Origin: an uncultured SAR86 cluster bacterium
Lineage (GTDB): Bacteria > Pseudomonadota > Gammaproteobacteria > Magnimaribacterales > Magnimaribacteraceae
Assembly (NCBI GenBank): GCA_902606175.1
Contig: CACLEZ010000007.1
Span: forward strand, 1 to 64,000
Reading direction: 5' to 3'
DNA: 64,000 bases
Below are positions 18,847 to 27,541 of the stretch, one piece after another. The first letter of the stretch is position 1. Each line of letters begins with the position of its first letter. The notes beneath the pieces are model-generated. The model saw nothing but the letters and a program-made list of their open reading frames with translations, was not told where the DNA came from and did not search any database. A program made the translations under genes and the position numbers.

Positions 18847-19185
18847 ATGAGTCTTACTTCCATCGTTGATGAATTAAAACAATTGTCTGTCGATACAAGA
18901 GTACACTTTGTTATTCAGAGCCTTAATGGTTTTGAAGTTAATGAACAGGAACTTAAACAGGATTCATTGGAAATTTGTAATATCCTTAAAAAGGATCTTA
19001 AATTTCTTAAAGATAAAAGTGTCTTAAAAAATGACTATATCGTTCTATTGACCATTCCAGAAATTCTTACCTCCCAAGAAATGTCTTTTCAAGATATTGA
19101 ATTATTCGGTCTAGATCACAAATTTAAAATACTCGAAACCTGCGAACATAAGAACAACATAATCAATCTTTTTAAGATCGAGTAG
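18847..19185 (+). CDS. Hypothetical small acidic protein
   Basis: 112 residues from the ATG at 18847 (SLTSIVDELKQLSVDTRVHF). An upstream in-frame GTG at 18799 lies beside the hsp20 terminator tail and is rejected as the start. A TATACT hexamer ends 8 bases before the ATG and there is no SD site. No membrane segment or signal peptide is seen; charged and hydrophobic residues alternate as in a small globular fold. The last 14 bases overlap the convergent methyltransferase gene. I do not recognise a family. Codon use resembles the neighbours, so it is probably real. Confidence 0.55.
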   Translation: MSLTSIVDELKQLSVDTRVHFVIQSLNGFEVNEQELKQDSLEICNILKKDLKFLKDKSVLKNDYIVLLTIPEILTSQEMSFQDIELFGLDHKFKILETCEHKNNIINLFKIE

Positions 19186-19963
19186 GCTTCTTAAGTAAGA
19201 GTGTCATGCGGTCACTCTCCCCTATTTCAGTATATTTGTCTCTATCTTGATCTTTTAATCTATAGTTAGGGGGAAGAGTCCAAACACCTTTAGGATGATT
19301 GGCTGTATCTTTTGGATTTGCGTTAACTTCCGATGTTGCAACTAGCTCAAAACCATATTTTTTTGCTATTTCTAAAGCATGTTCTTCAGTCACATAGCCG
19401 CTCTTTTTCATCATCTCCATTGATGTTCCTGGTTTAGCCCTGTGTTCAACAATGCCAAAAATTCCACCTGGCTTCAAAGCTTTGAAAGTATTTTCAAAAA
19501 TACTGTCCATATTCGGTCCTAGCCAATTATGTAAGTTCCTGAATGTGAGTACAGCATCTACAGAATTAGCATCGGCCATTGAAGAATTTAAATCTACGAT
19601 CTCTACTCTGCCGTACATTGGATTTTCGGACATTTTCTTTTCAAAATTTGCTCTACCTCTTCTGAAATATGCAACTTCTGAATCTTTACTCCAATGAGCG
19701 GCAATCAAAGTTCCAGGATAATGAATATAATTAGCTAATATTTCCGTATACCATCCTCCGCCAGGCGATAATTCAATAACAACCATATCTGATTCGATAC
19801 CAAAGAAAGATAGAGTCTCAACTGGATTTCTAGAAGAGTCTCTCAGCATATTTTTTGGCGTTCGATCATCACTCGCTACAGCACCTTTTAAATCGTGAGC
19901 AGATAAGGGAGCAAGGGATAAAGTTATAAAAAGAAGTAAGAAGATTTTATTGATGTATTTCAT
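19172..19963 (-). CDS. Exported class I methyltransferase-like protein
   Basis: 263 residues. Residues 1-22 form a clear signal peptide (KIFLLLFITLSLAPLSAHD). The body is a Rossmann-like methyltransferase fold: ELSPGGGWYTEILA near 64-77 is motif I, followed by VEIVDLNSS and VDAVLTFRNLHNW. This matches the predicted periplasmic methyltransferase family (COG4798). SAM is not expected in the periplasm, so its true ligand or compartment is unclear. It is the last gene of a six-gene minus-strand run, 15 bases after the CoxE-like gene. Confidence 0.82.
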   Translation of the reverse strand: MKYINKIFLLLFITLSLAPLSAHDLKGAVASDDRTPKNMLRDSSRNPVETLSFFGIESDMVVIELSPGGGWYTEILANYIHYPGTLIAAHWSKDSEVAYFRRGRANFEKKMSENPMYGRVEIVDLNSSMADANSVDAVLTFRNLHNWLGPNMDSIFENTFKALKPGGIFGIVEHRAKPGTSMEMMKKSGYVTEEHALEIAKKYGFELVATSEVNANPKDTANHPKGVWTLPPNYRLKDQDRDKYTEIGESDRMTLLLKKPTRS

Positions 19964-19978
19964 AAAAAAATAATATAA

Positions 19979-21310
19979 CTAAATAGCAGTTTTGAGAAGG
20001 GTTGATACGACTCTTTCAAGTTGGTCTATGTTCCCACATTGGAACACTTTTGTGCAGTATGCAGAATATTTTGTCATTACAGAGTCTCCAGTATCCCATC
20101 TATACTTACCTTCAGGGTTTAACCAAAATACCTGTTTTGATCTTTCTTTGATGGTTTTCATCAGATGAGCCTTTTCAGGACCAAAATTATTTCTGGCATC
20201 ACCAAGTATGACAACTGTAGTTTTGTTATCAATTTCATCCAGACACAAACTCACAAAATCAGTTAAAGCTTGTCCATAATCGGTAGAGCCACCGCCATGC
20301 TTTTGCAATGCTTTTTCGATTGCCTCATCTAGTTTTGCGTCTTTAAAGTCGTTAGTGACTTCTCCAAGATTAGAAGAGAAAACAAAGCCTCTTAACTTTG
20401 ATACGACTTCTGTAAGGCTAAAAAGAAACATCAACATGAATCTTGCATAAGCACCTACAGAACCGCTCACATCGCAAATTACGTATATTTTAGGTCTATC
20501 AACTTTCTTATATGCCCAGCTCAGATTGAACAAAATACCTTGATTAACCCAGTTATCCCTAATTGTCTTTCTGATATCCAACTTACCTTTTTTAAAGTTT
20601 TTCTTTCTTCGAGAATGAAGATTAGCTAATTTTTTTGCCATCTTTCTTACCAAAGAATGAACTTCATTTAAATAAGATCTGTCTATTTGAGCCATATTCA
20701 TGGATTTAAATATTTGCTCTCTGAGCTGTTCCCCTGATACATCTCCATGTAGAAGAAATTGTTGTTGAACATAATCAGATACTCTTTCTCGTAAATTTGT
20801 AAGTTGATTTCTGAGTTCTTGCTCAAGATCTGAAGGTAATTCATCTTCTCTAGACGAACCTAATTGCATCAATTCATCTTCTAGCTTCCCTACTCCCATT
20901 TTTTCTAAGATGCGTCTAGTAAAAACTGATCTTTGAGTGAAATATCTAATCTCTCTTATTTCGGCCTCTTCAGCAGCATCGGCGATTGATAACATCAATT
21001 CTCCTTGAGATCCCTCTAAGAGTTTTTTTGCTAAATCTGAATCTACATCTTTTATATCGGATAGTTGATCCATATCAACAGAGACTTGTTGTTTTATTTC
21101 ATCGGAAAAGAAATCATCGAAACAAGAATTGAACTTATCTTTTTCGTCCGGTGTTTTAGATAGAACTATTGATAATGTTCTTTTTAGTAACTCTTTGTCT
21201 TCGTAACCCACAGAATCAATTACTGATACAGCATCTATGGTCTCAGCCGGAGATACTCTGACATTAGAGTTTCTAAGTGCTCTTACAAAATCAGTTAAGA
21301 CTTTTTCCAT
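19979..21310 (-). CDS. CoxE-like VWA-domain protein
   Basis: 443 residues. A helical, acidic N-terminal half is followed by a von Willebrand A domain with the metal-adhesion motif DVSGS near 280-284, plus STDYGQAL and VVILGDARNN, as in CoxE (COG3552). CoxE proteins partner MoxR-type ATPases in inserting metals or remodelling target enzymes; CoxD/CoxE mature the Cu-Mo centre of CO dehydrogenase. No cox structural gene is present here. The start overlaps the MoxR gene by 20 bases, so the two are translationally coupled and probably form one complex. Confidence 0.88.
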   Translation of the reverse strand: MEKVLTDFVRALRNSNVRVSPAETIDAVSVIDSVGYEDKELLKRTLSIVLSKTPDEKDKFNSCFDDFFSDEIKQQVSVDMDQLSDIKDVDSDLAKKLLEGSQGELMLSIADAAEEAEIREIRYFTQRSVFTRRILEKMGVGKLEDELMQLGSSREDELPSDLEQELRNQLTNLRERVSDYVQQQFLLHGDVSGEQLREQIFKSMNMAQIDRSYLNEVHSLVRKMAKKLANLHSRRKKNFKKGKLDIRKTIRDNWVNQGILFNLSWAYKKVDRPKIYVICDVSGSVGAYARFMLMFLFSLTEVVSKLRGFVFSSNLGEVTNDFKDAKLDEAIEKALQKHGGGSTDYGQALTDFVSLCLDEIDNKTTVVILGDARNNFGPEKAHLMKTIKERSKQVFWLNPEGKYRWDTGDSVMTKYSAYCTKVFQCGNIDQLERVVSTLLKTAI

Positions 21311-22247
21311 CTGATGTTTCAGTAGCTGATGACACCAAAGCAGGAATCTCTTTTTTCACCACTTCTATATCTTGTTGATGTTTGAGAAGCACATTTAGTG
21401 TGTCTTCTGCTAATTTAGCGTCTAACTCTTCAGAGTTAAGAAGAATGACTGTCTTCGCCCAATCTATTGTTTCACTAATTGCGGGCAATTTCTTTAAGTC
21501 TAATTCTCGTATTCCCTGCACAAAGTTAACTAACTGTATTTGCATAGACTCTGATATTTCAGGAACCCTTGCTTGAACAATTTGTCTTTCCAGTTTGGCA
21601 TCAGGAAAAGGGATATATAAATGAAGACATCTTCTTTTAAGAGCATCCCCTATTTCTCTACTGTTGTTACTTGTTAAGACAACAAGAGGTTTAATATCTG
21701 CTTTTCTTACGCCTAATTCTGGGATAGAAATTTGAAACTCCGATAGGATCTCTAAGAGTAAAGCCTCGAATTCTTCATCGGATTTATCTACCTCATCAAT
21801 AAGTAATACAGATCCTTTTTCAGAAGTTAAAGCTTCCAATAAAGGACGTGTTTCTAAAAAATCCTCTGAGAAGAAAATGTCTTCAAACTTCATTAATCTA
21901 TCGAGGGATTCCTTTAAACCTTTAGCGCCCTCTAATACTTCTTGCATTTGTTCTTTTAAAATTTGGGTATATAAAAGCTGTTTTCCGTATCTCCATTCAT
22001 AGAGTGCTTTTGATTCATCCAAACCTTCATAGCATTGCAGTCTTATCATCTCTTTTTTGAAATAAAGCGCCGCTGTATTGGCTAATTCTGTTTTTCCAAC
22101 TCCAGGAGGTCCTTCAATGAGAATAGGTTTCTCTAGTTGTGAGGCTAGGAATACTGCCGTAGCTATTTGCTCGCTGCAAATATAACCATGTTTTGCAAAT
22201 CCCTTAGTAATATCTTTTATGATTTTTTTAGGTCCATCTGTCATCAA
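21291..22247 (-). CDS. MoxR-family AAA+ ATPase
   Basis: 318 residues. Walker A is GPPGVGKT at 46-53; Walker B is VLLIDEVDKSDEEF near 171-184; sensor 1 is VVLTSNNSREIGDALKRRC, with the arginine finger region following. The protein lacks a signal peptide. MoxR ATPases act with VWA proteins as chaperones for metal-cofactor enzymes. Two adjacent ATG codons exist at the start. It overlaps the upstream hydrolase gene by 4 bases and the downstream VWA gene by 20. The target enzyme is unknown; the aminotransferase and the exported methyltransferase in the same operon are not typical clients. Confidence 0.9.
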   Translation of the reverse strand: MMTDGPKKIIKDITKGFAKHGYICSEQIATAVFLASQLEKPILIEGPPGVGKTELANTAALYFKKEMIRLQCYEGLDESKALYEWRYGKQLLYTQILKEQMQEVLEGAKGLKESLDRLMKFEDIFFSEDFLETRPLLEALTSEKGSVLLIDEVDKSDEEFEALLLEILSEFQISIPELGVRKADIKPLVVLTSNNSREIGDALKRRCLHLYIPFPDAKLERQIVQARVPEISESMQIQLVNFVQGIRELDLKKLPAISETIDWAKTVILLNSEELDAKLAEDTLNVLLKHQQDIEVVKKEIPALVSSATETSDGKSLN

Positions 22248-23104
22248 TCTTCTCCTATCACTTTTTTTAGAGCATCGATAACACTCAGTGGATCATCGAC
22301 GAATAGGTGGTGCATAGTCCCTGGAATTCCTATTACTCTTTCATTTGGAATATTCCCTACATAAAGGGTGTAATCCAAAATTTCTTGTGTAAAAATTTGG
22401 CTCATTAAACCATAAACAATATTAATTGGGCATTTTATGCCCATAAGAATGTCTGTGAGATCTTTTGATTTATAGGTCTTCATGATCTTTCCATCCGATT
22501 TTAAAACCCATCCATCATCTCTTTCCTTGAAGGAATTGGAAGCGATGTGATTGAGCAGATAATCATTTCTGCATGGCTGAGGTGGTATTAATCTAAAACT
22601 ATCCATGGCAGCTTCTTTATCATCATAAATAAAATCAGCCCTAATCATGGATTTGCTGGAAGAAAAACCTCTCACCTTGTCTGGTGGAAGCACAACGATT
22701 GAATCTAATAGCGTTAATGATTTGAATATTTCAGGAAAGATAGATGTTGCATTAAGAGATATGGAGCCACCCATGCTATGTGCTATGAAGTCTGCCTCAC
22801 TCCAGTTCATATCATCGCATACGGCTTTTATTTCATCTGCAAAAATTTCTTGGCTATATAATTCTCGATGATCACTATCTCCAGATCCTGATAGATCAAT
22901 TGCAACTGCACAAAAATTATCTAAAAATGCAGGAGCTACGAAATCCCACCAGTGGGCATGAGCACTATAACCATGGATGAAAAATATCCCAGGCTTACTT
23001 TCATCACCCCATACCAAGTAATGAATATTCTTATTTTCAACTTGAACGTATTTAGAAATAGGTTCAACTAGAAGTGATTCATTGAACCAGTCTAAATTAG
23101 ACAT
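22244..23104 (-). CDS. Alpha/beta hydrolase
   Basis: 286 residues. HGYSAHAHWWD near 44-54 is the oxyanion region, AHSMGG gives nucleophile Ser110, and GTMHHLFVDDP near the end supplies His. The acid is probably Asp in DLSGSGDS or a later Asp. No signal peptide. It resembles MhpC/BphD-like and esterase members. The gene is 4 bases after the aminotransferase gene and overlaps moxR by 4 bases, so it belongs to the operon. Its substrate is not evident. Confidence 0.83.
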   Translation of the reverse strand: MSNLDWFNESLLVEPISKYVQVENKNIHYLVWGDESKPGIFFIHGYSAHAHWWDFVAPAFLDNFCAVAIDLSGSGDSDHRELYSQEIFADEIKAVCDDMNWSEADFIAHSMGGSISLNATSIFPEIFKSLTLLDSIVVLPPDKVRGFSSSKSMIRADFIYDDKEAAMDSFRLIPPQPCRNDYLLNHIASNSFKERDDGWVLKSDGKIMKTYKSKDLTDILMGIKCPINIVYGLMSQIFTQEILDYTLYVGNIPNERVIGIPGTMHHLFVDDPLSVIDALKKVIGED

Positions 23105-23108
23105 GGAT

Positions 23109-24428
23109 CTAGCTGACTGAGGTTATAGCAGCTTTAAGAGCATCAGTAATCGTATCTAAGTGTTCCTTCTCAACTATAAGAGATGGAGATAACACCAAGA
23201 ATTCACCTGAATACCTAACAAGAACATTGTTGTCATAGCAATGTTGAAAAACTTTTGCTGCAAATTCCGTTGCTGGAAGTCCGTCAGAACCAAAATGTAT
23301 TGCACCCATTAAACCTATATTTCTAATATCAATGACTTGATTCAAACCCTTAAGAGAGTGAATGGCTTCTTGAAAGTGAGGTTCCATTTCTTTTGCTCTA
23401 TCAAACAAACCTTCTTCTTCGTATACATCCAAGGCGGCTATACCTGCTGCACATGCAACTGGATGACCTGAATATGTATAACCATGAAATAGTTCAATCA
23501 TTGCTTCTGGACCTTCCATAAGTTGATCGTAGATGGAATTATCAAAAGCAACAGCACTCATTGGTATCATTGCGCTAGTTAAACCTTTTGCCATAGTAAT
23601 CATATCAGGTCTAACGTCGAATCTATTGGCAGCGAAACAACAGCCTAATCTTCCAAAACCAGTTATCACTTCATCAAAAATTAAAAGCACATTGTGTTTT
23701 GTGCATATTTCTCTTATTCGTTCTAAATAACCTACTGGCGGGACTATAACGCCGCCTGATCCTGTGACTGGCTCAATAATTACCGCAGCTACTGTAGAGG
23801 GATCTTGAAGAATAAGAATTTTTTCAAGTTCATCAGCTAAATGAAGTCCCCATTCCGGCTGGCCTTTAGAGAAGGCCATATGTTCTGTATCCCAAGTGTG
23901 AGGCATATGATCAATACCAGGCAACAAAGGTCCGAAAGATTTTCTGTTTGGAGTGAGTCCACCAACAGAAACTCCTCCAAAATTTACACCGTGGTAACCT
24001 TTTTCTCTTCCAACGAACTTAGTTTTTTGACCATCACCTTTTGATGCATGATATGCCAAAGCGACTTTCATGGCTGTTTCAACCGCTTCAGATCCAGAAT
24101 TACCATAAAAAATTCTATCGAGACCTTTAGGAGTTAGAGAAGAAACTTTCTCAGCTAATTCAAATGCTTTTGGATGAGACATATTAAAAGCTGTCGCATA
24201 ATCCAGTTCAGCTGCTTGATTTTGTACAGCTGCGACTATCTTTGGATGGCAATGGCCAGCATTTGTGCACCACAAGCCCGCTATGCCATCTAACACTTCC
24301 CTACCATCATCACTCTTATAAAACATCCCTTTAGCAGAGGTTAAAAGTCGAGGATTAGCCTTAAACTTTTTATTGGGCGTAAAAGGAAGCCAATAATTAT
24401 CTAAATTTAGATTCTCTTGTGATCTCAT
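23109..24428 (-). CDS. Class III omega-aminotransferase (beta-alanine--pyruvate type)
   Basis: 439 residues. The start DNYWLPFTPNKKFKANPRL is the omega-amino-acid:pyruvate aminotransferase signature. GNSGSEAVETAMKVALAYH, IIEPVTGSGGVIVPP and IFDEVITGFGRLG follow, and the PLP lysine is K281 in MAKGLTSAMIPMSAV. It moves an amino group from beta-alanine, taurine-like or omega-amino compounds to pyruvate. It lies 8 bases after the MFS gene, so the carrier may supply its amine. The TetR gene upstream is the likely regulator. An alternative is a diamine or taurine transaminase. Confidence 0.88.
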   Translation of the reverse strand: MRSQENLNLDNYWLPFTPNKKFKANPRLLTSAKGMFYKSDDGREVLDGIAGLWCTNAGHCHPKIVAAVQNQAAELDYATAFNMSHPKAFELAEKVSSLTPKGLDRIFYGNSGSEAVETAMKVALAYHASKGDGQKTKFVGREKGYHGVNFGGVSVGGLTPNRKSFGPLLPGIDHMPHTWDTEHMAFSKGQPEWGLHLADELEKILILQDPSTVAAVIIEPVTGSGGVIVPPVGYLERIREICTKHNVLLIFDEVITGFGRLGCCFAANRFDVRPDMITMAKGLTSAMIPMSAVAFDNSIYDQLMEGPEAMIELFHGYTYSGHPVACAAGIAALDVYEEEGLFDRAKEMEPHFQEAIHSLKGLNQVIDIRNIGLMGAIHFGSDGLPATEFAAKVFQHCYDNNVLVRYSGEFLVLSPSLIVEKEHLDTITDALKAAITSVS

Positions 24429-24436
24429 GTCTACAA

Positions 24437-25570
24437 TTATACTTTATCAATGGGTTCGAGGTCTTTTTTTGTACTGAATATACAGGTCATTGCAACAATA
24501 AGGAATAAGATTAAGTAAGGATATATAACAGTCATTTCATTCTCCAGCATGATCCAACCAAAAACTGCGGGTGCTAAAGATGCGCTAAGTAGAATGCAAG
24601 CATTTAACCAAGCTCCAAGTCTACCTGTAGGATCAATATCAGCTGCAGCCGCCAAGATGAGAATGACCATAATGACAAAGACTATATTCCAAGTGATGTT
24701 GCCATAATAAAAAGTGTCATAAGAAGGGATTCCAAAGATTGCATAAACGCAAATTGAGGAAACCAATAGACACAATAAAATTGTTTCTTTTCTTCTTATT
24801 TTATTTCCAAATATACCTATAAATACCGGTCCGAGAAGACTCAGAATAATGGCTAGAGATATAACACTCCCAACTTCAGAGACTCCCATATTTATATATT
24901 CCACTCCAAATCTTTCCATAAACGCCCACATACCGCTGGAAGGAATCTCATAAAACAGCACCGCTGTAATAAGTAAGAAATAAAGCCACTTCTGGGCAAT
25001 GGGTTCTCTAACTAAATTAGTGTCATTTTCGTTGGATGTTTTGGCAAAGAAAAAGAGCAAAGTTAACGCTATGTAGACATAAATGAAATTAAAGAAATAA
25101 TAACTATGTCCTCCGTTCTCTATCCATGTACTAGAGATGTATATAAGAAAAGCAGCAGTTAGTGATGCGAAAAGAGTAAACAGTGCATAGGATCTATTGG
25201 GATCTTGTGATGAGGCTAATATTGAATGACCTGAAGCAATGAGCATACCGCAACCTATTCCCGAAAAAGCTTTTATAAAAGTAATTTGATTAACATCACT
25301 GGATACAGAGCATAAGTAATAACAAACCATAACAATAAGACTGCCAATCAAGCCAAGTACCCTGCCCTTATAAGCTGCGTTACCAAAATATAAGGAGCTA
25401 ATAGCAGCAAAGAAAAGTTCAAGCGTAACAACCAATCCAGCTTCTTGTGAATTAGCATTCAGACCTACAGAGACAGCACTAACGTTAAATGGTGCCAAAG
25501 AAGAAGCAAGATTTCCCAGTTCCAACATAGCCATGCCAGCCAATAGATGAAAATAAGTCTTGTATTGCAT
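24437..25570 (-). CDS. MFS transporter
   Basis: 377 residues with 11-12 predicted membrane helices, short of the usual 400 but with no visible break. SGIGCGMLIASGHSILASS near 105-123 and an RRKE loop after helix 6-7 fit the major facilitator fold. There is no signature for a defined substrate. It heads the six-gene operon, 60 bases from the divergent TetR gene. Because an omega-aminotransferase and a hydrolase follow, uptake of an amino or ester compound is a reasonable guess; efflux under TetR control is the alternative. Confidence 0.8.
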   Translation of the reverse strand: MQYKTYFHLLAGMAMLELGNLASSLAPFNVSAVSVGLNANSQEAGLVVTLELFFAAISSLYFGNAAYKGRVLGLIGSLIVMVCYYLCSVSSDVNQITFIKAFSGIGCGMLIASGHSILASSQDPNRSYALFTLFASLTAAFLIYISSTWIENGGHSYYFFNFIYVYIALTLLFFFAKTSNENDTNLVREPIAQKWLYFLLITAVLFYEIPSSGMWAFMERFGVEYINMGVSEVGSVISLAIILSLLGPVFIGIFGNKIRRKETILLCLLVSSICVYAIFGIPSYDTFYYGNITWNIVFVIMVILILAAAADIDPTGRLGAWLNACILLSASLAPAVFGWIMLENEMTVIYPYLILFLIVAMTCIFSTKKDLEPIDKV

Positions 25571-25630
25571 TTATCTTTTAGTTGGAAACCTTAATATATA
25601 GATATAGTGTATACATAAAGAAAACTTATT

Positions 25631-26191
25631 GTGCCAAATAGTAAAAATCATAGCTTTATTGAACCCCAACAAGAAAGAAGCAGGAAAAGGTTTGAAGAAG
25701 TATTAAAAACTGCAGAATTTATTTATAAAAACCAAGATGATTATGATTTAACTGTACAAGATATAGCCAAGCTATCCGGCATGAAAAGACCCTCTATTTA
25801 TAAATTTTTTCCAAGTAATGAATCTATTCTTGAAGCTCTATCATATAAATATTCTTCATCCCTATTTAGTCTAGTAAAGAAAAATCTAAATAACCTAAAT
25901 TATTCTGATGAAAAAGAAATCATCAAGGCTGTAGTGGATGTCTACGCAATATATGTTAATAACAATTATTGTATTTCTGACCTAGTCTTTAATGTTTTCT
26001 CTAAAAACTTTCTTATTGAAGAGATTCTCAAACTTATAGAAGCAAAAAGTACTGGAGAAACTAAAAAAATAAAATTTTCTCTCAGTATTTTAATGGCGTG
26101 TTTAGGAGATTCTCTCAGTCAGGAAAAAGTAATTACACCGAGTTGTGTTGCTGAAACTAAAAAGGCCTGTCTTCTTTATCTTGCTAGCTAG
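25631..26191 (+). CDS. TetR-family transcriptional regulator
   Basis: 186 residues, GTG start. The N-terminal helix-turn-helix covers about 38-62: DLTVQDIAKLSGMKRPSIYKFFPSNESI contains the TetR helix 2-3 pattern with SIYKFF. The C-terminal half is a helical ligand-binding region without recognisable signature. It is divergent from the MFS operon and likely regulates it. The 60-base spacer contains TGTATACA (25608-25615), a perfect 8-base palindrome that could be the operator core. The end overlaps the convergent aquaporin gene by 8 bases. Confidence 0.87.
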   Translation: MPNSKNHSFIEPQQERSRKRFEEVLKTAEFIYKNQDDYDLTVQDIAKLSGMKRPSIYKFFPSNESILEALSYKYSSSLFSLVKKNLNNLNYSDEKEIIKAVVDVYAIYVNNNYCISDLVFNVFSKNFLIEEILKLIEAKSTGETKKIKFSLSILMACLGDSLSQEKVITPSCVAETKKACLLYLAS

Positions 26192-26828
26192 GTTTATCCA
26201 AAATCTTATTAATTCCAAAAGCTAAAAACGCACCTATAAATTGTGCAGTTATAAAAAAGAGAACATTACCAGGATCAATACCTGTAAACGTATCCGTAAA
26301 CATTCTTCCGATTGTAACCGCAGGATTGGCAAAAGAGGTTGAGGAAGTAAACCAATAAGCTGAGGTTATGAACAAACCTACTGCGGGTGCTACCAATTCT
26401 GATCTAACTGTTCTTACTCTAAGGATAACTAATAACAATCCGAAAGTGGCTACAACTTCCGAGATATATAAATTTAATCCACTTCTAGAATTTACTGAAA
26501 CCTGAAGGGCATCTAAACCAAACATATAATTTGCCAATAAGGTTCCAGAAATTGCACCAGACACTTGCAATAAACCGTAAAGAATAAAATTTCTAGATGA
26601 AAGTTCACCATTTGCAAACATGACAACAGAAACAGCTGGATTAAAATGAGCTCCTGAAATTTTGCCGAACATCCATATAAGCACTATCAAACCAGCACCG
26701 GTTGCGATTGTGTTCGCTAATAGTGTAATCGAGTTATTATCTGAAAGTGACTGACCCATAATTCCAGAACCAACAACAATCATTAATAGAAAAGTTGTTC
26801 CTAAATATTCACTCAAATAAGCTTTCAT
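26184..26828 (-). CDS. Aquaporin/MIP-family channel
   Basis: 214 residues, six hydrophobic helices. Both pore motifs are present: NPAVSV (Asn63) and NPAVTI (Asn168), the second followed by Arg175 that forms the selectivity filter. Its size matches AqpZ-like channels, but GKISGAHFNPAVS and the C-terminal FTGIDPGNV differ from AqpZ, and similar channels sit with arsenic genes elsewhere. It conducts water or small neutral solutes through the inner membrane. Its start overlaps the yedK end by 20 bases. Confidence 0.9.
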   Translation of the reverse strand: MKAYLSEYLGTTFLLMIVVGSGIMGQSLSDNNSITLLANTIATGAGLIVLIWMFGKISGAHFNPAVSVVMFANGELSSRNFILYGLLQVSGAISGTLLANYMFGLDALQVSVNSRSGLNLYISEVVATFGLLLVILRVRTVRSELVAPAVGLFITSAYWFTSSTSFANPAVTIGRMFTDTFTGIDPGNVLFFITAQFIGAFLAFGINKILDKPS

Positions 26829-27426
26829 CTGGCTCTTCTATTTCTTTGGTTGGAAATACACATTTAGGATCATTATGCTGTGGATTGTTTACATGTTTTG
26901 AAACGGTATGGTGAACAATCGATTTTGCTGAAAAAGTATCTTCGCAGTTTATATCATCACCATTTAGCCAGTTCTGAAAATGTTGTTTAGAAATAATTAA
27001 AGGCATACGCTCATGAATAGGTTTAAGCGACTCTACGGCTTCTGTAGTGACTATCGCGCAACCTACCTTGCCCCTGTATCCTCCAAAAACTCCTCCAAAA
27101 AAGAAAACATCTCCATTAAGATGATGAAAATATGGAATTTTGTTCTCTCCAGATTTTCTCCACTCATACCAACCATCTGTTGGTATAAGACAACGATTAG
27201 AATTAGAGAAAGAAGGTTTTTCAGTTAGTGTTTCAATTCTTGCATTTACTAAATTAAAAGGTTTATCAGCCCAGTAAGGAGTGAAGCCCCATTCAATAGA
27301 TTGTAATTTATCGGTTAAGGCTAAAAGTTTTTGTCCTGGTCCAATGTTATAACTTGCCTCAAAGTCAGTAGAACCATATTTAGTTTCTAAATTATCTAGA
27401 TTTCTGAGTGTAAAACGTCCACACAT
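26809..27426 (-). CDS. yedK: SRAP-domain abasic-site protein (YedK/HMCES family)
   Basis: 205 residues beginning MCGRF. After removal of Met1 the Cys2 amine and thiol form a thiazolidine with abasic sites in single-stranded DNA, shielding them. The other active-site residues are seen: Asn61 (VNARIET), Glu88 (GWYEWR) and His138 (IHERMPL). It protects stalled replication forks from strand breaks. A TATACA hexamer lies 8 bases before the ATG without an SD site. No LexA-like CTGT-N8-ACAG box is seen upstream. The last 20 bases are shared with the aquaporin start. Confidence 0.93.
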   Translation of the reverse strand: MCGRFTLRNLDNLETKYGSTDFEASYNIGPGQKLLALTDKLQSIEWGFTPYWADKPFNLVNARIETLTEKPSFSNSNRCLIPTDGWYEWRKSGENKIPYFHHLNGDVFFFGGVFGGYRGKVGCAIVTTEAVESLKPIHERMPLIISKQHFQNWLNGDDINCEDTFSAKSIVHHTVSKHVNNPQHNDPKCVFPTKEIEEPDESLFE

Positions 27427-27507
27427 TATGACTTTGTATACTCAATCCTATTCTTCTTCAACCACTTTAGGGCTTTAAGGTTATTAGAAGATATCACTTT
27501 AAGTTCC

Positions 27508-27535
27508 TTGAACAGTATTTTTTATAAGTTATAGT
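27508..27535 (+). promoter_or_regulatory. Sigma70-like promoter of ppk2, leaderless
   Basis: TTGAAC (27508-27513), 16 bases, TATAGT (27530-27535), then six bases to the GTG at 27542. Initiation 7 nt after the -10 would start at the G of GTG. No SD site is present in the six bases. Of the leaderless candidates in this window this one has the best -35. Confidence 0.55.
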
Positions 27536-27541
27536 TTTACC

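Noticed and set aside
27427..27541. LexA box in front of yedK
   Set aside because: Only a GTTC-N3-GAAC repeat is present; no CTGT-N8-ACAG match.
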